Source of the DNA: Alteromonas portus
GTDB taxonomy: Bacteria > Pseudomonadota > Gammaproteobacteria > Enterobacterales > Alteromonadaceae
DNA length: 64,000 bases
Assembly: GCF_005117025.1 (NCBI RefSeq)
Contig: NZ_SWCO01000001.1
Coordinates: 558,001 to 622,000, forward strand
Direction: 5' to 3'
Shown here: piece after piece, positions 55,981 to 64,000 of the stretch
Position numbering within the stretch: position 1 is the first letter of the stretch
How the letters are laid out: the number at the start of each line of letters is the position of its first letter
Program-made: the position numbers and the translations under genes
The notes under the pieces: generated by a model
What the model saw: the letters and a program-made list of their open reading frames with translations, nothing else
What the model was told of the DNA's origin: nothing
The model's database searches: none

Positions 55981-58002
55981 ATGAAATCCATATCACTCCA
56001 AAAGAAGTTTATGCTTATCGTTGGTGGTAGCATAGCTTTGATGTTACTTATCACGGCCGTTTTCCTAGTCAATACCGTTGCAGACAACACCCGAAGCCGG
56101 GTTGAAAAAGAAGTTAAATCCCTAGTTGCGCGTGAAGCAAATGACGTTGAAGGCTTCTTCGCAACCTATGGCGGCGTCGCTAGCGCATTTTTGAGCAGTC
56201 CTTTTTTACAAGATTTTTTCGCGCGCCATAACACGCGAGGAGCCCCCGAGAGCCAATTGGCTCAATCCAAAGATATCTATGCCACTTTTGAGAACATCAG
56301 CGGTCAAGATCCTATTATTAAATCTGCTTTCTTTGGTTCTGCCAAAACAGGTGAGTATTTTTATGAGGAAGGGCGAGTCGGCGTCGACACCTCGGGCCCT
56401 GATGCTGGAAATCCTAACGCTGGCTACTTTGCAACTAAGCGCCCTTGGTTTACTACTGCCGTTGAAAAAGGAAAGCTGTATGTAACGCCTCCTGCTGTCG
56501 ATTCCCAAGATGGAAGCGTATCTGCAGTAGTACAAACCCCGATTTACAAAAATGGAACCTTACTAGGCGTTGGCGGTGTCGATATTCTTATTAGCACCGT
56601 GGGTAAAGTCATAGATGCTATTCGTTATGAAGAACAAGGCACGGCGTTTTTACTCGATGAAAACCAAAACATTGTTTACTTTCCAAAACAGAGCAAGGCG
56701 TTGCCACTTAGCTCCTCTATTCGCAACTTTGACAGCGTGTTTGATAGCACCGAAGGATTTGGCAAATTGGCTGGTAATATCGCGACTAACGAATCTGGTA
56801 TTGTGCACGTCACCTGGAAGGGGGAAGACTATGTTGCTGTTTTTGAGCACGCTAAGTTAATTAACCCACAAATGAATTGGTCGCTGGGCATTCTTATCCC
56901 CGCAAGCATCATAGATAGCCCTATAAATAATGCAATTACTACGGCAATTATCGTCGCCTTTGTGATTATTGGATTAATTGCGCTTATTACTTATTTTGCG
57001 AGTGCTAAAGTCACTCAGCCTTTGGTAGAAATGCGCAACGCAATGTCGGAAATAGCGCATGGCGACGGCGACTTAACCAAACGTCTGGAAGTTAAGAGTA
57101 ACGACGAGATCGGGGCGCTTGCCATAGAGTTTAATACCTTTACCGATAAATTAAGATCGCTTCTTAAAGATACTGCCGCTAACACCAAGGCTGTTTCTGA
57201 TGCAGCGGATCATCTTCGAGATGTGAGTCACTCCACCAGCAAAGAAATAAATCAAGAGCGCAGCCAAGTCGACAACGTGTCTACAGCGGTTACGCAAATG
57301 GCCGCCACAGTTGTTGAAATTTCAAAAAATGCGGCACAGTCCAGTGACGCTGCGACTAAAGCTGACGAGCTAGTACAAGCCGGCAGTGAGCAAGTGCAAG
57401 ATGCCATGAGGGAAATTCGCGCGCTGGCTGACGCCATCAGTCAGGGTGTTGAAGTTGTGGGCGGATTGAGCAAAGAGTCAGATAGCATCGGTGCTGTAGT
57501 CGATGTAATTAACAGCATAGCTGAACAAACTAATTTACTGGCATTAAACGCAGCCATTGAAGCGGCGAGAGCCGGAGAGCAGGGGCGAGGATTTGCTGTT
57601 GTTGCAGATGAAGTTCGCTCGCTGGCAAGCCGTACACAAGAATCGACAACAGATATACGAAAAATGGTAGAGCGATTGCAAGCAATGTCTGAGCAAACCA
57701 ACAGTGTTATGCAGGAAGGGCAGGCCCGCTCTCAATCTGGCGTTGAGAAAACGGAAAAAGTGGTCGAGACACTTAAAGACATTACTCAGTCTATAGGTTT
57801 GGTTCACGAGCAAAGTACTCATATAGCACTTGCTACCGAACAGCAAACAGAAGTCGCGCAAGACATCAATAAGTCGCTTGTAGCAATTACAGGTTTGAGT
57901 GATAAAACCAGTCAGCATGCAGAAGAGCTAGCTGTGGAAGCGACGCAGTTAAGTGCCGTTTCTGGTGACTTAAAAGAATTGGTGGGGCAGTTTAAAATTT
58001 AG
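55981..58002 (+). CDS. Methyl-accepting chemotaxis protein with dCache sensor
   Basis: Membrane chemoreceptor of 673 residues. It has a first transmembrane helix (about 10-32), a periplasmic dCache domain (about 35-310, with the ligand-pocket type sequence [21 protein letters not shown] and [19 protein letters not shown]), a second transmembrane helix (about 320-340), HAMP (about 345-395) and a cytoplasmic signalling domain with the hairpin tip [20 protein letters not shown]. There is no C-terminal CheR-binding pentapeptide. The ligand cannot be told from sequence; dCache receptors often bind amino acids or organic acids. Confidence 0.93.
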   Translation: MKSISLQKKFMLIVGGSIALMLLITAVFLVNTVADNTRSRVEKEVKSLVAREANDVEGFFATYGGVASAFLSSPFLQDFFARHNTRGAPESQLAQSKDIYATFENISGQDPIIKSAFFGSAKTGEYFYEEGRVGVDTSGPDAGNPNAGYFATKRPWFTTAVEKGKLYVTPPAVDSQDGSVSAVVQTPIYKNGTLLGVGGVDILISTVGKVIDAIRYEEQGTAFLLDENQNIVYFPKQSKALPLSSSIRNFDSVFDSTEGFGKLAGNIATNESGIVHVTWKGEDYVAVFEHAKLINPQMNWSLGILIPASIIDSPINNAITTAIIVAFVIIGLIALITYFASAKVTQPLVEMRNAMSEIAHGDGDLTKRLEVKSNDEIGALAIEFNTFTDKLRSLLKDTAANTKAVSDAADHLRDVSHSTSKEINQERSQVDNVSTAVTQMAATVVEISKNAAQSSDAATKADELVQAGSEQVQDAMREIRALADAISQGVEVVGGLSKESDSIGAVVDVINSIAEQTNLLALNAAIEAARAGEQGRGFAVVADEVRSLASRTQESTTDIRKMVERLQAMSEQTNSVMQEGQARSQSGVEKTEKVVETLKDITQSIGLVHEQSTHIALATEQQTEVAQDINKSLVAITGLSDKTSQHAEELAVEATQLSAVSGDLKELVGQFKI

Positions 58003-58058
58003 CGCCATTCATACCGTTAACCGCGCATAATGCGCGATAGTCTTTAATTAGAGCGTTT

Positions 58059-58091
58059 TCGCTTGCCAACATTGTTGGCAAGCGAGTTGTT
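58059..58091 (+). terminator. Terminator after the chemoreceptor gene
   Basis: Inverted repeat TCGCTTGCCAACA/TGTTGGCAAGCGA (58059-58071, 58073-58085), so the effective stem is about 11 bp with a small loop, followed by GTTGTTTTATT. It lies between the chemoreceptor and the convergent LysR-type gene. Confidence 0.85.
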
Positions 58092-58137
58092 TTATTCCCT
58101 AGTTTGACATAAGTTTCCGAAATAAAGTTTGGAAAAC

Positions 58138-59025
58138 CTATGGCTTGTGCGTTTGCGAAAGGGCAATGAAATCATCTACAAACCCCAATACGTCCTGCGC
58201 TTTTCTATGACCCAAGTACAGCGTTTTTGATACGCCTTGTTCACCAAGCGACCGACAAGTCAGGAGATCGCTTTCTTTTGATTCATCAATTAACCATTTA
58301 GGTAGCGCAGTAACACCACGTCCCGCTGCTACCATTTGTAAGATAATCTCCGTGGTTTCAATCGTTTTATGTTGCTTCACTGTGCAATTGGCAGGTGTAA
58401 GGAAATGCGTAAAAACGTCCAGTCGACTGAGTTCTACGGGGTAGGTGATAAGGGTCTCATTACTTAAATCTTGTGGTGCAATATATGGTTTCTCTGCCAA
58501 AGGATGGTGTTTATCCATTACCAACACTTGTTCATATTCGAACACTGGCGTGTAGGTAATGGTATCAAGTGAAAGTGGATCTGGCGTGAGCAAAATATCA
58601 ATATCGTAGCCGTGAAGCGCCTGCAATCCGCCGAAAGAAAAAGCGCGGCGAACATCTACATCAACATCTGGAAAGGCTTTTAAAAAAGGCGCTACCACTT
58701 TTAACAACCATTCAAAGCAGGGATAGCACTCCATGCCAATACGTAATATGCCCTGTTTACCATCAGCAAATCTGAGCAATTGAGCTTCAGTATGCTCAAA
58801 TTGAGGTAACACTCGGTGGGCTAAACCCAATACACTCTGACCTGCCTGAGTCAGAGTAAGTCTTCTGCCGTCTTTTTTCCAAAGCGGTACGTCAAAATGT
58901 GCTTCCAGTTTTTTCATTGCGTGGCTCAACGCTGACTGGGTAAGAAAAAGTGATTTTGCTGCTTCGGTCATAGTGCCTTCGGCATCAATCGCTCTTACTA
59001 TTCGCAAGTGTTGTCTATCAATCAT
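58138..59025 (-). CDS. metR: MetR-like LysR-family regulator
   Basis: A 295-residue LysR-type regulator. Residues 1-60 form the winged helix-turn-helix (EGTMTEAAKSLFLTQSALSHAMKKLE). The effector domain shows MetR hallmarks: IGMECYPCFEWL, DILLTPDPL, ETLITYPVELSRLDVFTHFL and MVAAGRGVTALPKWLI, closely matching E. coli MetR, which binds homocysteine and activates metE, metH and metA. Its gene lies about 3 kb from the metA-metH operon and follows the other LysR-type gene by 17 bases on the same strand. The assignment is by resemblance, so regulation of the nearby met genes is inferred. Confidence 0.82.
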   Translation of the reverse strand: MIDRQHLRIVRAIDAEGTMTEAAKSLFLTQSALSHAMKKLEAHFDVPLWKKDGRRLTLTQAGQSVLGLAHRVLPQFEHTEAQLLRFADGKQGILRIGMECYPCFEWLLKVVAPFLKAFPDVDVDVRRAFSFGGLQALHGYDIDILLTPDPLSLDTITYTPVFEYEQVLVMDKHHPLAEKPYIAPQDLSNETLITYPVELSRLDVFTHFLTPANCTVKQHKTIETTEIILQMVAAGRGVTALPKWLIDESKESDLLTCRSLGEQGVSKTLYLGHRKAQDVLGFVDDFIALSQTHKP

Positions 59026-59042
59026 AATAAATTACAACCAGT

Positions 59043-60011
59043 TTAACGTTTTTGAATAGGGCTGGAGGCTGGGTTGACAATAGTCACCGCGTTCGACAGG
59101 CGAGTTTCAATTATCTCTTTTATGATAATTGATATTTCTCTAAAGGTCTTTCGTCCAGGCGCAGTGTTTCTCCACGCTAACGAATGCTGACGCTCTATAG
59201 GCATATCGGCAATCTCACACACATGAAGTGCTTCTGGTTTGTGTAACTCAGAATGGATATAAAGCCCAGGCAAAAAGGCGACGCCCATGCCCATTACTAC
59301 CATTTGACGTAAGGTGTCTAGGCTGGTGCCTTCGTAATCACGTTGTAAATCTGCACCAATCTCATCACAAATACGCTGCACTTGATGATGAAAGTGATGT
59401 CGGTCTTCCAGTGTTAACACCTTCTCACCACTAATTTCTTCGGGCTTCACAAAGGCTTTTCCCGACAACTTGTGGTCTGAAGGGGTAACGAATTTTAATG
59501 GCTCTTTGAAAAGAGGTTGCGTGATCAATTGAGAGTTTTCTCCTGAAAGAGGAGAAAGAATTAAGTCATATTCACCACGCAGTAGACCGTGCTGAAGTGC
59601 ATTGGGAGCACCTTCCCGTACATAAAAACGCAAGCCAGGCTTTCGTTTATGCAAATCAGGAAGTACAAAAGGAAGCAAATAAGGCCCGAGTGTAGGAGGG
59701 ATACCTAATCTAAAGGTAACCATCTCACCTTCTGAAAGATCACGCGCTATTTCGCCGAATCTTTGTGAAGCCTGTAATACTTCTTCGGCAGCATCTAGCA
59801 GCGCTTTTCCTTGAGGGGATAAAAGCGTGCCGGTACGAGAGCGCTCAAATAGTGTTAAACCTAATAAATTTTCCAGAGCACTGATTTGACTGGTCAGAGT
59901 TGGTTGGCTAATTCCCAAAATTCCCGCAGCCTGTCTGAAACTTAGGTACTTCGCCACGGCTACAAAATAGCGGATTTGGTTAATTGACGGGGTCTTTCCG
60001 TTAAATTGCAT
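59043..60011 (-). CDS. OxyR-like LysR-family regulator next to carbonic anhydrase
   Basis: A 322-residue LysR-type regulator with an N-terminal winged helix-turn-helix (FRQAAGILGISQPTLTSQISALE) and an effector domain resembling OxyR: LTLEDRHHFHHQVQRICDEIGA and TSLDTLRQMVVMGMGVAFLPGLY. In OxyR the first of these carries the peroxide-sensing Cys199 and Cys208. Here the Cys199 position is His206 and only the second Cys (215) remains, so disulfide sensing is unlikely. It is divergent from the carbonic anhydrase gene across an operator-like palindrome and probably regulates it. Confidence 0.85.
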   Translation of the reverse strand: MQFNGKTPSINQIRYFVAVAKYLSFRQAAGILGISQPTLTSQISALENLLGLTLFERSRTGTLLSPQGKALLDAAEEVLQASQRFGEIARDLSEGEMVTFRLGIPPTLGPYLLPFVLPDLHKRKPGLRFYVREGAPNALQHGLLRGEYDLILSPLSGENSQLITQPLFKEPLKFVTPSDHKLSGKAFVKPEEISGEKVLTLEDRHHFHHQVQRICDEIGADLQRDYEGTSLDTLRQMVVMGMGVAFLPGLYIHSELHKPEALHVCEIADMPIERQHSLAWRNTAPGRKTFREISIIIKEIIETRLSNAVTIVNPASSPIQKR

Positions 60012-60060
60012 GGTGAAAGTTGCCTTCTGTTACTAGACTCATAGTTGTTGGTGTTTAACA

Positions 60061-60083
60061 CGTGATAGCATTTAGCTATCGCG
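60061..60083. promoter_or_regulatory. LysR-type operator between regulator and carbonic anhydrase gene
   Basis: Inverted repeat CGTGATAGC-ATTTA-GCTATCGCG with one mismatch, containing the LysR box T-N11-A (T at 60066, A at 60078). It lies in the 158-base divergent interval, about 50 bases upstream of the LysR start and 87 before the carbonic anhydrase start. Confidence 0.7.
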
Positions 60084-60169
60084 AGTTAGTATATTAAACT
60101 ATTAATCTATCAGGTGAAACTGGCGTAATTACATAATCATTACAATTATTAAAAAAATGGGAGTTATAT

Positions 60170-60823
60170 ATGGATCACGTTATCTCAGGTGTTGCAAAGT
60201 TCCAGAAGGAAGTTTACCCGAACAAAAAAGCAACATTTCAGAAACTGGCAAATGGACAAAATCCAGAGGTGCTTTTCATCACGTGTTCAGACTCGCGTAT
60301 CGACCCTAACTTAGTAACTCAGACTGATCCGGGTGAGCTTTTCATATGCCGTAATGCCGGTAACATTGTTCCTCCTCACAGTAATCAAACGGGCGGTATG
60401 ACAGCCTCTATTGAGTTTGCTGTTGCGGCACTAGGTGTTTCTCACATTGTTATTTGTGGCCACACTGATTGTGGTGCTATGAAAGGTGCCATTAACCCAG
60501 AAGGCTTAAGCGCGTTACCACACGTCAAAGAATGGTTGGGCCACTGCCGAGTAGCGACAGAAGTTGTTAAAGAACGCTGTGGGCATGCTGACTTGTCGCT
60601 AGAAGACTTGGAAGCGGTAACGAAAGAAAACGTTGTTCAACAAATTCAGCATCTTCGCACTCACCCGTCTGTTGCTGCGAAAATCGCTACAGGCCAAGTT
60701 AAGCTGCACGGCTGGGTTTATAACATCGGCGAAGGTGATGTACTTTGCTACAACGCTGAAAGCGGTGAATTTGAAGCCATGGACCAAAGCGCAGCTGAAG
60801 CACAGCTTACGCGTGGCGAATAA
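60170..60823 (+). CDS. Beta-class carbonic anhydrase
   Basis: Interconverts CO2 and bicarbonate. The 217-residue protein has the zinc ligands Cys39 (TCSDSRIDPNL, with the Asp41-Arg43 dyad), His98 and Cys101 (ICGHTDCGAMKG), and NAGNIVPPH. Length and motifs match the bacterial plant-type beta family (CynT/Can). ATG after GGGAG. The SulP gene follows after 11 bases, so the pair likely forms a bicarbonate-handling operon. Confidence 0.94.
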   Translation: MDHVISGVAKFQKEVYPNKKATFQKLANGQNPEVLFITCSDSRIDPNLVTQTDPGELFICRNAGNIVPPHSNQTGGMTASIEFAVAALGVSHIVICGHTDCGAMKGAINPEGLSALPHVKEWLGHCRVATEVVKERCGHADLSLEDLEAVTKENVVQQIQHLRTHPSVAAKIATGQVKLHGWVYNIGEGDVLCYNAESGEFEAMDQSAAEAQLTRGE

Positions 60824-60834
60824 GGTCTAACATT

Positions 60835-62472
60835 ATGGTAAAAATTAATCTTTCAAATTTACGAGGCGATTTTACCGGTGGTTTAACCGCCGGTATCGTT
60901 GCTTTGCCATTAGCGCTTGCACTCGGTGTTGCGTCAGGCCTAGGCCCTATGGCGGGTCTTTACGGTGCTATCGCGGTGGGCTTTTTCGCTGCCCTTTTCG
61001 GCGGTACACCAGCTCAGATATCAGGTCCTACAGGGCCGATGGTTGTTGTACTTGCGGGTTTGTTTGCGAGCCTATCCGGTGACGCCAGCCTTATTTTCAC
61101 CGCCGTGATATTAGCCGGTATCTTTCAGATAGTGTTCGGCTTTTTAGGCGTAGGTCAGTATATACGCTTAGTGCCATATCCGGTTATTTCTGGCTTTATG
61201 TCGGGCATTGGTGCCATCATTATTATCCTGCAGTTGGGTAGGTTATTGGGGCACGAGCCTCCAGGCGGCACCATTGGCGCGTTGTCCTATCTGCCAACCG
61301 CACTTGCAGACATTGATTTTGCAACGTTGGCGCTAGGTCTTGGAACTCTGGTTATTGCCTATAAATGGCCACCACAGTTGGGTAAATATGTTCCAGGCGC
61401 ACTGGCTGCGCTAATAATTGGTACGCTAGTAAGCCTTGCGCTTTCGGTACCTGTACTGGGCGACATTCCAACGGGTCTACCAAGTTTACATCTTCCTGTT
61501 TTTGAGCAAAGTAAGGCTCTGCTAATTCTTGAAGCAGCGTTCATCTTAGCGGTATTGGGGGCTATCGATAGCTTATTGACGTCACTTGTTGCTGATAACA
61601 TGACACGTACTCGTCATGACAGTAATAAAGAGCTAATTGGTCAAGGTATCGGTAATACATTTGCTGGCCTTATCGGCGGTATTGCTGGTGCGGGCGCTAC
61701 CATGCGTACGGTTGTAAACATCCGTAGCGGCGGTAAATATAACATTTCAGGTATGGTTCATGCGCTGGTGCTTCTAGCCATAGTGTTAGGACTTAGCCCG
61801 CTAGCGGCGCAAATTCCTCACGCTGTTCTTGCTGGTATCTTGGTTAAAGTTGGTTTAGACATCATTGACTGGAGCTACTTAAAGCGTGCACACAAAGGAC
61901 CGCGCTGGGACTTTGGCCTTATGATCATGGTGCTAGCACTGACGGTATTTGTAGACTTGATTACGGCAGTGGGTGTAGGCGTGGTATTCGCAGCATTAGC
62001 TTACGTTAAGCAAATTGCTCAACTTCAAATTGAAGAGCTTAAGAAGATCCCTGAGTCGCTAAACGACCCTAAAGAAAATGAGCTACTGGAGTCTCTTAAA
62101 GACAAAGTATCCATCTTTAGCTTTGGCGGCCCACTAAGCTTTGGCGCGGCTGCCGATTTGGGCCACCACGTTCGTGAGCGTGTGAAGCCGGGTTCTAAAG
62201 TTACCATTCTAGACTTCTCGCGTGTTCCACTTATGGATGTATCGGCAGCTATGGCTGTTGATACGGTAACTTCAGATGCACTAGCAGCAGGTCGTCAGTT
62301 AGTTATCTGTGGTGCTAACGCCGAGGTCAATAAGGTGCTTGAGGGCGTAAATGAAGCACATCCAGGCATACCTAACTTTGAAACGTTGCACGACGCTTTG
62401 CTTTATGCAGAAAAGCAAGTAGCCGGGACTGAAAGCAAGAACACCAGCTTTCAAGCCGCAACGCAGTCGTAA
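60835..62472 (+). CDS. SulP-family anion transporter with STAS domain
   Basis: Inner membrane transporter of 545 residues with about 10-12 hydrophobic segments and the SulP signature in the first helices (GGLTAGIVALPLALALGVASG, read in pieces), TAGIVA and ISGPTGPMVVVLAG. The C-terminal STAS domain (about 420-525) has SKVTILDFSRVPLMDVSAAMAVDT. SulP proteins carry sulfate, bicarbonate or other anions. Coupling to a carbonic anhydrase suggests bicarbonate here, as in BicA-type systems, but the substrate cannot be told from sequence alone. Confidence 0.9.
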   Translation: MVKINLSNLRGDFTGGLTAGIVALPLALALGVASGLGPMAGLYGAIAVGFFAALFGGTPAQISGPTGPMVVVLAGLFASLSGDASLIFTAVILAGIFQIVFGFLGVGQYIRLVPYPVISGFMSGIGAIIIILQLGRLLGHEPPGGTIGALSYLPTALADIDFATLALGLGTLVIAYKWPPQLGKYVPGALAALIIGTLVSLALSVPVLGDIPTGLPSLHLPVFEQSKALLILEAAFILAVLGAIDSLLTSLVADNMTRTRHDSNKELIGQGIGNTFAGLIGGIAGAGATMRTVVNIRSGGKYNISGMVHALVLLAIVLGLSPLAAQIPHAVLAGILVKVGLDIIDWSYLKRAHKGPRWDFGLMIMVLALTVFVDLITAVGVGVVFAALAYVKQIAQLQIEELKKIPESLNDPKENELLESLKDKVSIFSFGGPLSFGAAADLGHHVRERVKPGSKVTILDFSRVPLMDVSAAMAVDTVTSDALAAGRQLVICGANAEVNKVLEGVNEAHPGIPNFETLHDALLYAEKQVAGTESKNTSFQAATQS

Positions 62473-62507
62473 GCTAATATCAAGGTAAGATAAACCTTTC
62501 CCTTTTG

Positions 62508-62533
62508 GCCCTCCGTAGTGAGGGCTTTTTTGT
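62508..62533 (+). terminator. Rho-independent terminator after the SulP gene
   Basis: Stem GCCCTC/GAGGGC (62508-62513, 62520-62525) with a 6-base loop, followed by six T residues. It closes the carbonic anhydrase-SulP operon. Confidence 0.9.
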
Positions 62534-62633
62534 TTCTTTCACTTATTAACTTTAATTACGCAACCGCAATCTAAATCAACAAGCTGGCCTGAGCTTCCGT
62601 TGAACGTTAGTTATTAAATGAATCGCTTTTAAA

Positions 62634-62653
62634 TTAATTGATTGTTCAATTAA
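62634..62653. promoter_or_regulatory. Palindromic operator candidate upstream of TonB receptor
   Basis: Perfect inverted repeat TTAATTGA-TTGT-TCAATTAA, 70 bases before the receptor start. It is AT-rich and does not match the Fur consensus well. It could bind a regulator of the receptor gene; none is identified. Confidence 0.45.
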
Positions 62654-62723
62654 ACTTAACGCAAGTGTAACAATTCGCTTCTAAAGTGGTGCGCAAACTA
62701 TACACAACTACTTTGGGAAACAC

Positions 62724-64000
62724 ATGAAATCACGCAATAAACTATCTGTAGCGATACTTGCAGCTCTATCATCTATGGCAGCGGTAACAGCACCTTTACC
62801 GGTTCTTGCCGAAGAAGCGGAACGTACTGACGAAGAGCGCATAGAAGAAATCACCGTTGTAGGGCGAAGCGTTTCTTACGCGAACAATGCAACGAGTGAC
62901 GACATGTTTAAACAACAGGCTAATCTTAGCAGCGTGTTAGCTGCGGTTGATAACCTACCGGGTGTACTTATTAACGAAGGTGATACCTTTGGGGCCGATG
63001 ATTGGTCAACGTCTATTGTTATTCGTGGCTTTCAAGTTAACTTAAACGAACAGCAAATTGGTATGACGGTAGACGGCATTGCCAACGGTAATTCAAATTA
63101 CGGTGGTGGTGCAAAAGCGAATCGCTATATCGACACTGAAAACGTAAAAGGCGTTGAAGTTTCTCAAGGAACGGCGGATATCGCTTCCCGTTCACATGAA
63201 GCGCTAGGCGGAACACTGAATTTCACCACCATAGACCCATCTATGGAGCAAGGACTGGTTACTAGTGTGACAGCGGGTTCATTTGACGCGTCAAAATATT
63301 ACGTGCGTTATGAAACGGGCGAAATTTTTAAAGATACCTACGCGTGGATAAGTCTTTCGAGCCAAGAAAGCTCTGACTTTATGCAGCAAGCAGCAGAGAA
63401 CACCCGAGACCACTTAGCCATGAAGTTTATCTCTACGGTTAACGACGTGTCGCTTACGGGTTACCTGTCTTACGACGATACTCACGAAGATAACTATCAG
63501 CGCATTTATGGGCTGGCGCAATATGAACAAAACCCAGATTGGGATCAGTTAACCGACGAGTGGACAGGCGTGCCTTATCAAGATCAGGCATATCGCCGTG
63601 GCTGGTCTACGCTACGTGAAAATTTATTCGCCTATTTACAGGCAGAATTTACGATTGGTCAGGTCGATTTTATGACCAACGTGTATTATCACGACAATGA
63701 AGGCCGTGGTGAGTGGGTGCCTCCATATATCGTTGATGTTACTGATGACGGCGCAGAAGGCCATTCAGAGCTTGTGGTCGGTAATACGGTTTACGGCGGG
63801 CAACAGCTCGGACAAATTTACTTTGTGGATAGACAAGGCAATCAGCTAAGCCCTATTGAAGGATGTCAAAGCTCATTGACTTTCCCTTATGGTGGCGCAG
63901 GCGCTGAGTATGATCCGGGGTGTCACGAGCAAGGCGCAATTCCTGTGGGCTCATATCGTCATACTCATTATGATAAAGAGCGTATTGGTATTAATGCTGA
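62724..64000 (+). CDS. TonB-dependent outer membrane receptor (5' part, truncated by window end)
   Basis: An open frame runs from the ATG at 62724 to the window end (425 codons seen). It has a signal peptide (about 1-29, ending PVLAEEA), then a short TonB-box-like segment EEITVVGRS and a plug domain (about 50-170, SSVLAAVDNLPGVLINEG, SIVIRGFQVNLNEQQIGMTVDG, GVEVSQGTADIASRS, EALGGTLNFTT). The following strands belong to the beta-barrel. Such receptors take up siderophores, vitamins, or, in Alteromonas, polysaccharide fragments; the ligand is unknown here. It lies after a terminator and has its own promoter region. Confidence 0.9.
   Translation, partial: MKSRNKLSVAILAALSSMAAVTAPLPVLAEEAERTDEERIEEITVVGRSVSYANNATSDDMFKQQANLSSVLAAVDNLPGVLINEGDTFGADDWSTSIVIRGFQVNLNEQQIGMTVDGIANGNSNYGGGAKANRYIDTENVKGVEVSQGTADIASRSHEALGGTLNFTTIDPSMEQGLVTSVTAGSFDASKYYVRYETGEIFKDTYAWISLSSQESSDFMQQAAENTRDHLAMKFISTVNDVSLTGYLSYDDTHEDNYQRIYGLAQYEQNPDWDQLTDEWTGVPYQDQAYRRGWSTLRENLFAYLQAEFTIGQVDFMTNVYYHDNEGRGEWVPPYIVDVTDDGAEGHSELVVGNTVYGGQQLGQIYFVDRQGNQLSPIEGCQSSLTFPYGGAGAEYDPGCHEQGAIPVGSYRHTHYDKERIGINA

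Noticed and set aside
55854-56090. 78-codon minus-strand frame across the MITE-like element and the chemoreceptor start
   Set aside because: It has no ribosome binding site or recognisable protein similarity, and overlaps the start of a clear gene.

Overview
This window looks like chromosomal DNA of a marine, polarly flagellated gammaproteobacterium, most likely Alteromonas or a close relative. The support is the gene order (flagellin-flaG-fliD-fliS, a pseudaminic acid island, flrABC, fliE-fliR-flhB, flhA-flhF-flhG-fliA, cheYZAB-parC-parP-cheW), E. coli-like protein families at moderate GC, and a TonB-dependent receptor. The genus is an inference from overall character; no database search was possible. 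Most of the window is one flagellum and chemotaxis locus, and almost every base lies in or next to a gene.

Region 1 (1-15900) builds and decorates the filament. A sigma-28 promoter drives a flagellin, followed by flaG, the cap protein fliD, the chaperone fliS, a FliT-like gene and a very large Maf glycosyltransferase. Next come genes for CMP-pseudaminic acid (pseF, pseG, pseI on the plus strand; pseC, pseB on the minus strand). Among them sit a NeuD/PglD-like acyltransferase, an unrecognised protein, a stand-alone KAS III-like ketosynthase and an acyl carrier protein. No PseH-type acetyltransferase was seen. A second, divergent flagellin closes the island.

Region 2 (16000-49761) holds the regulators and the machine. 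FlrA, FlrB and FlrC form the sigma-54 cascade. Sequences matching -24/-12 promoters lie upstream of flrB, fliE and fliK, with a weaker one before flhA. The basal body, C-ring and export genes fliE to flhB are contiguous. A minus-strand pair of cell-wall enzymes (an M15-type peptidase and a YcbB-like L,D-transpeptidase) sits between flhB and flhA. FlhF and FlhG set polar placement and number, and FliA is sigma-28. The chemotaxis genes follow, with ParC/ParP, the polar array-positioning pair known from Vibrio. The CheA linker carries three evenly spaced copies of a motif resembling the CheY-binding N-terminus of FliM.

Region 3 (49783-55493) is a methionine operon behind tandem MetJ-type met boxes: metA, then methionine synthase encoded as two separate genes (homocysteine module and folate/B12/reactivation module), then a DUF938 methyltransferase and, separately, ppnP. 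A MetR-like regulator lies a few genes further on.

Region 4 (55500-64000) contains a non-coding element with imperfect terminal inverted repeats (MITE-like), a dCache-type chemoreceptor, two LysR-type regulators on the minus strand, a beta-carbonic anhydrase with a SulP anion transporter divergent from them across an operator-like palindrome, and the 5' part of a TonB-dependent receptor gene cut by the window end. No rRNA, tRNA, CRISPR array or intact insertion sequence was recognised.
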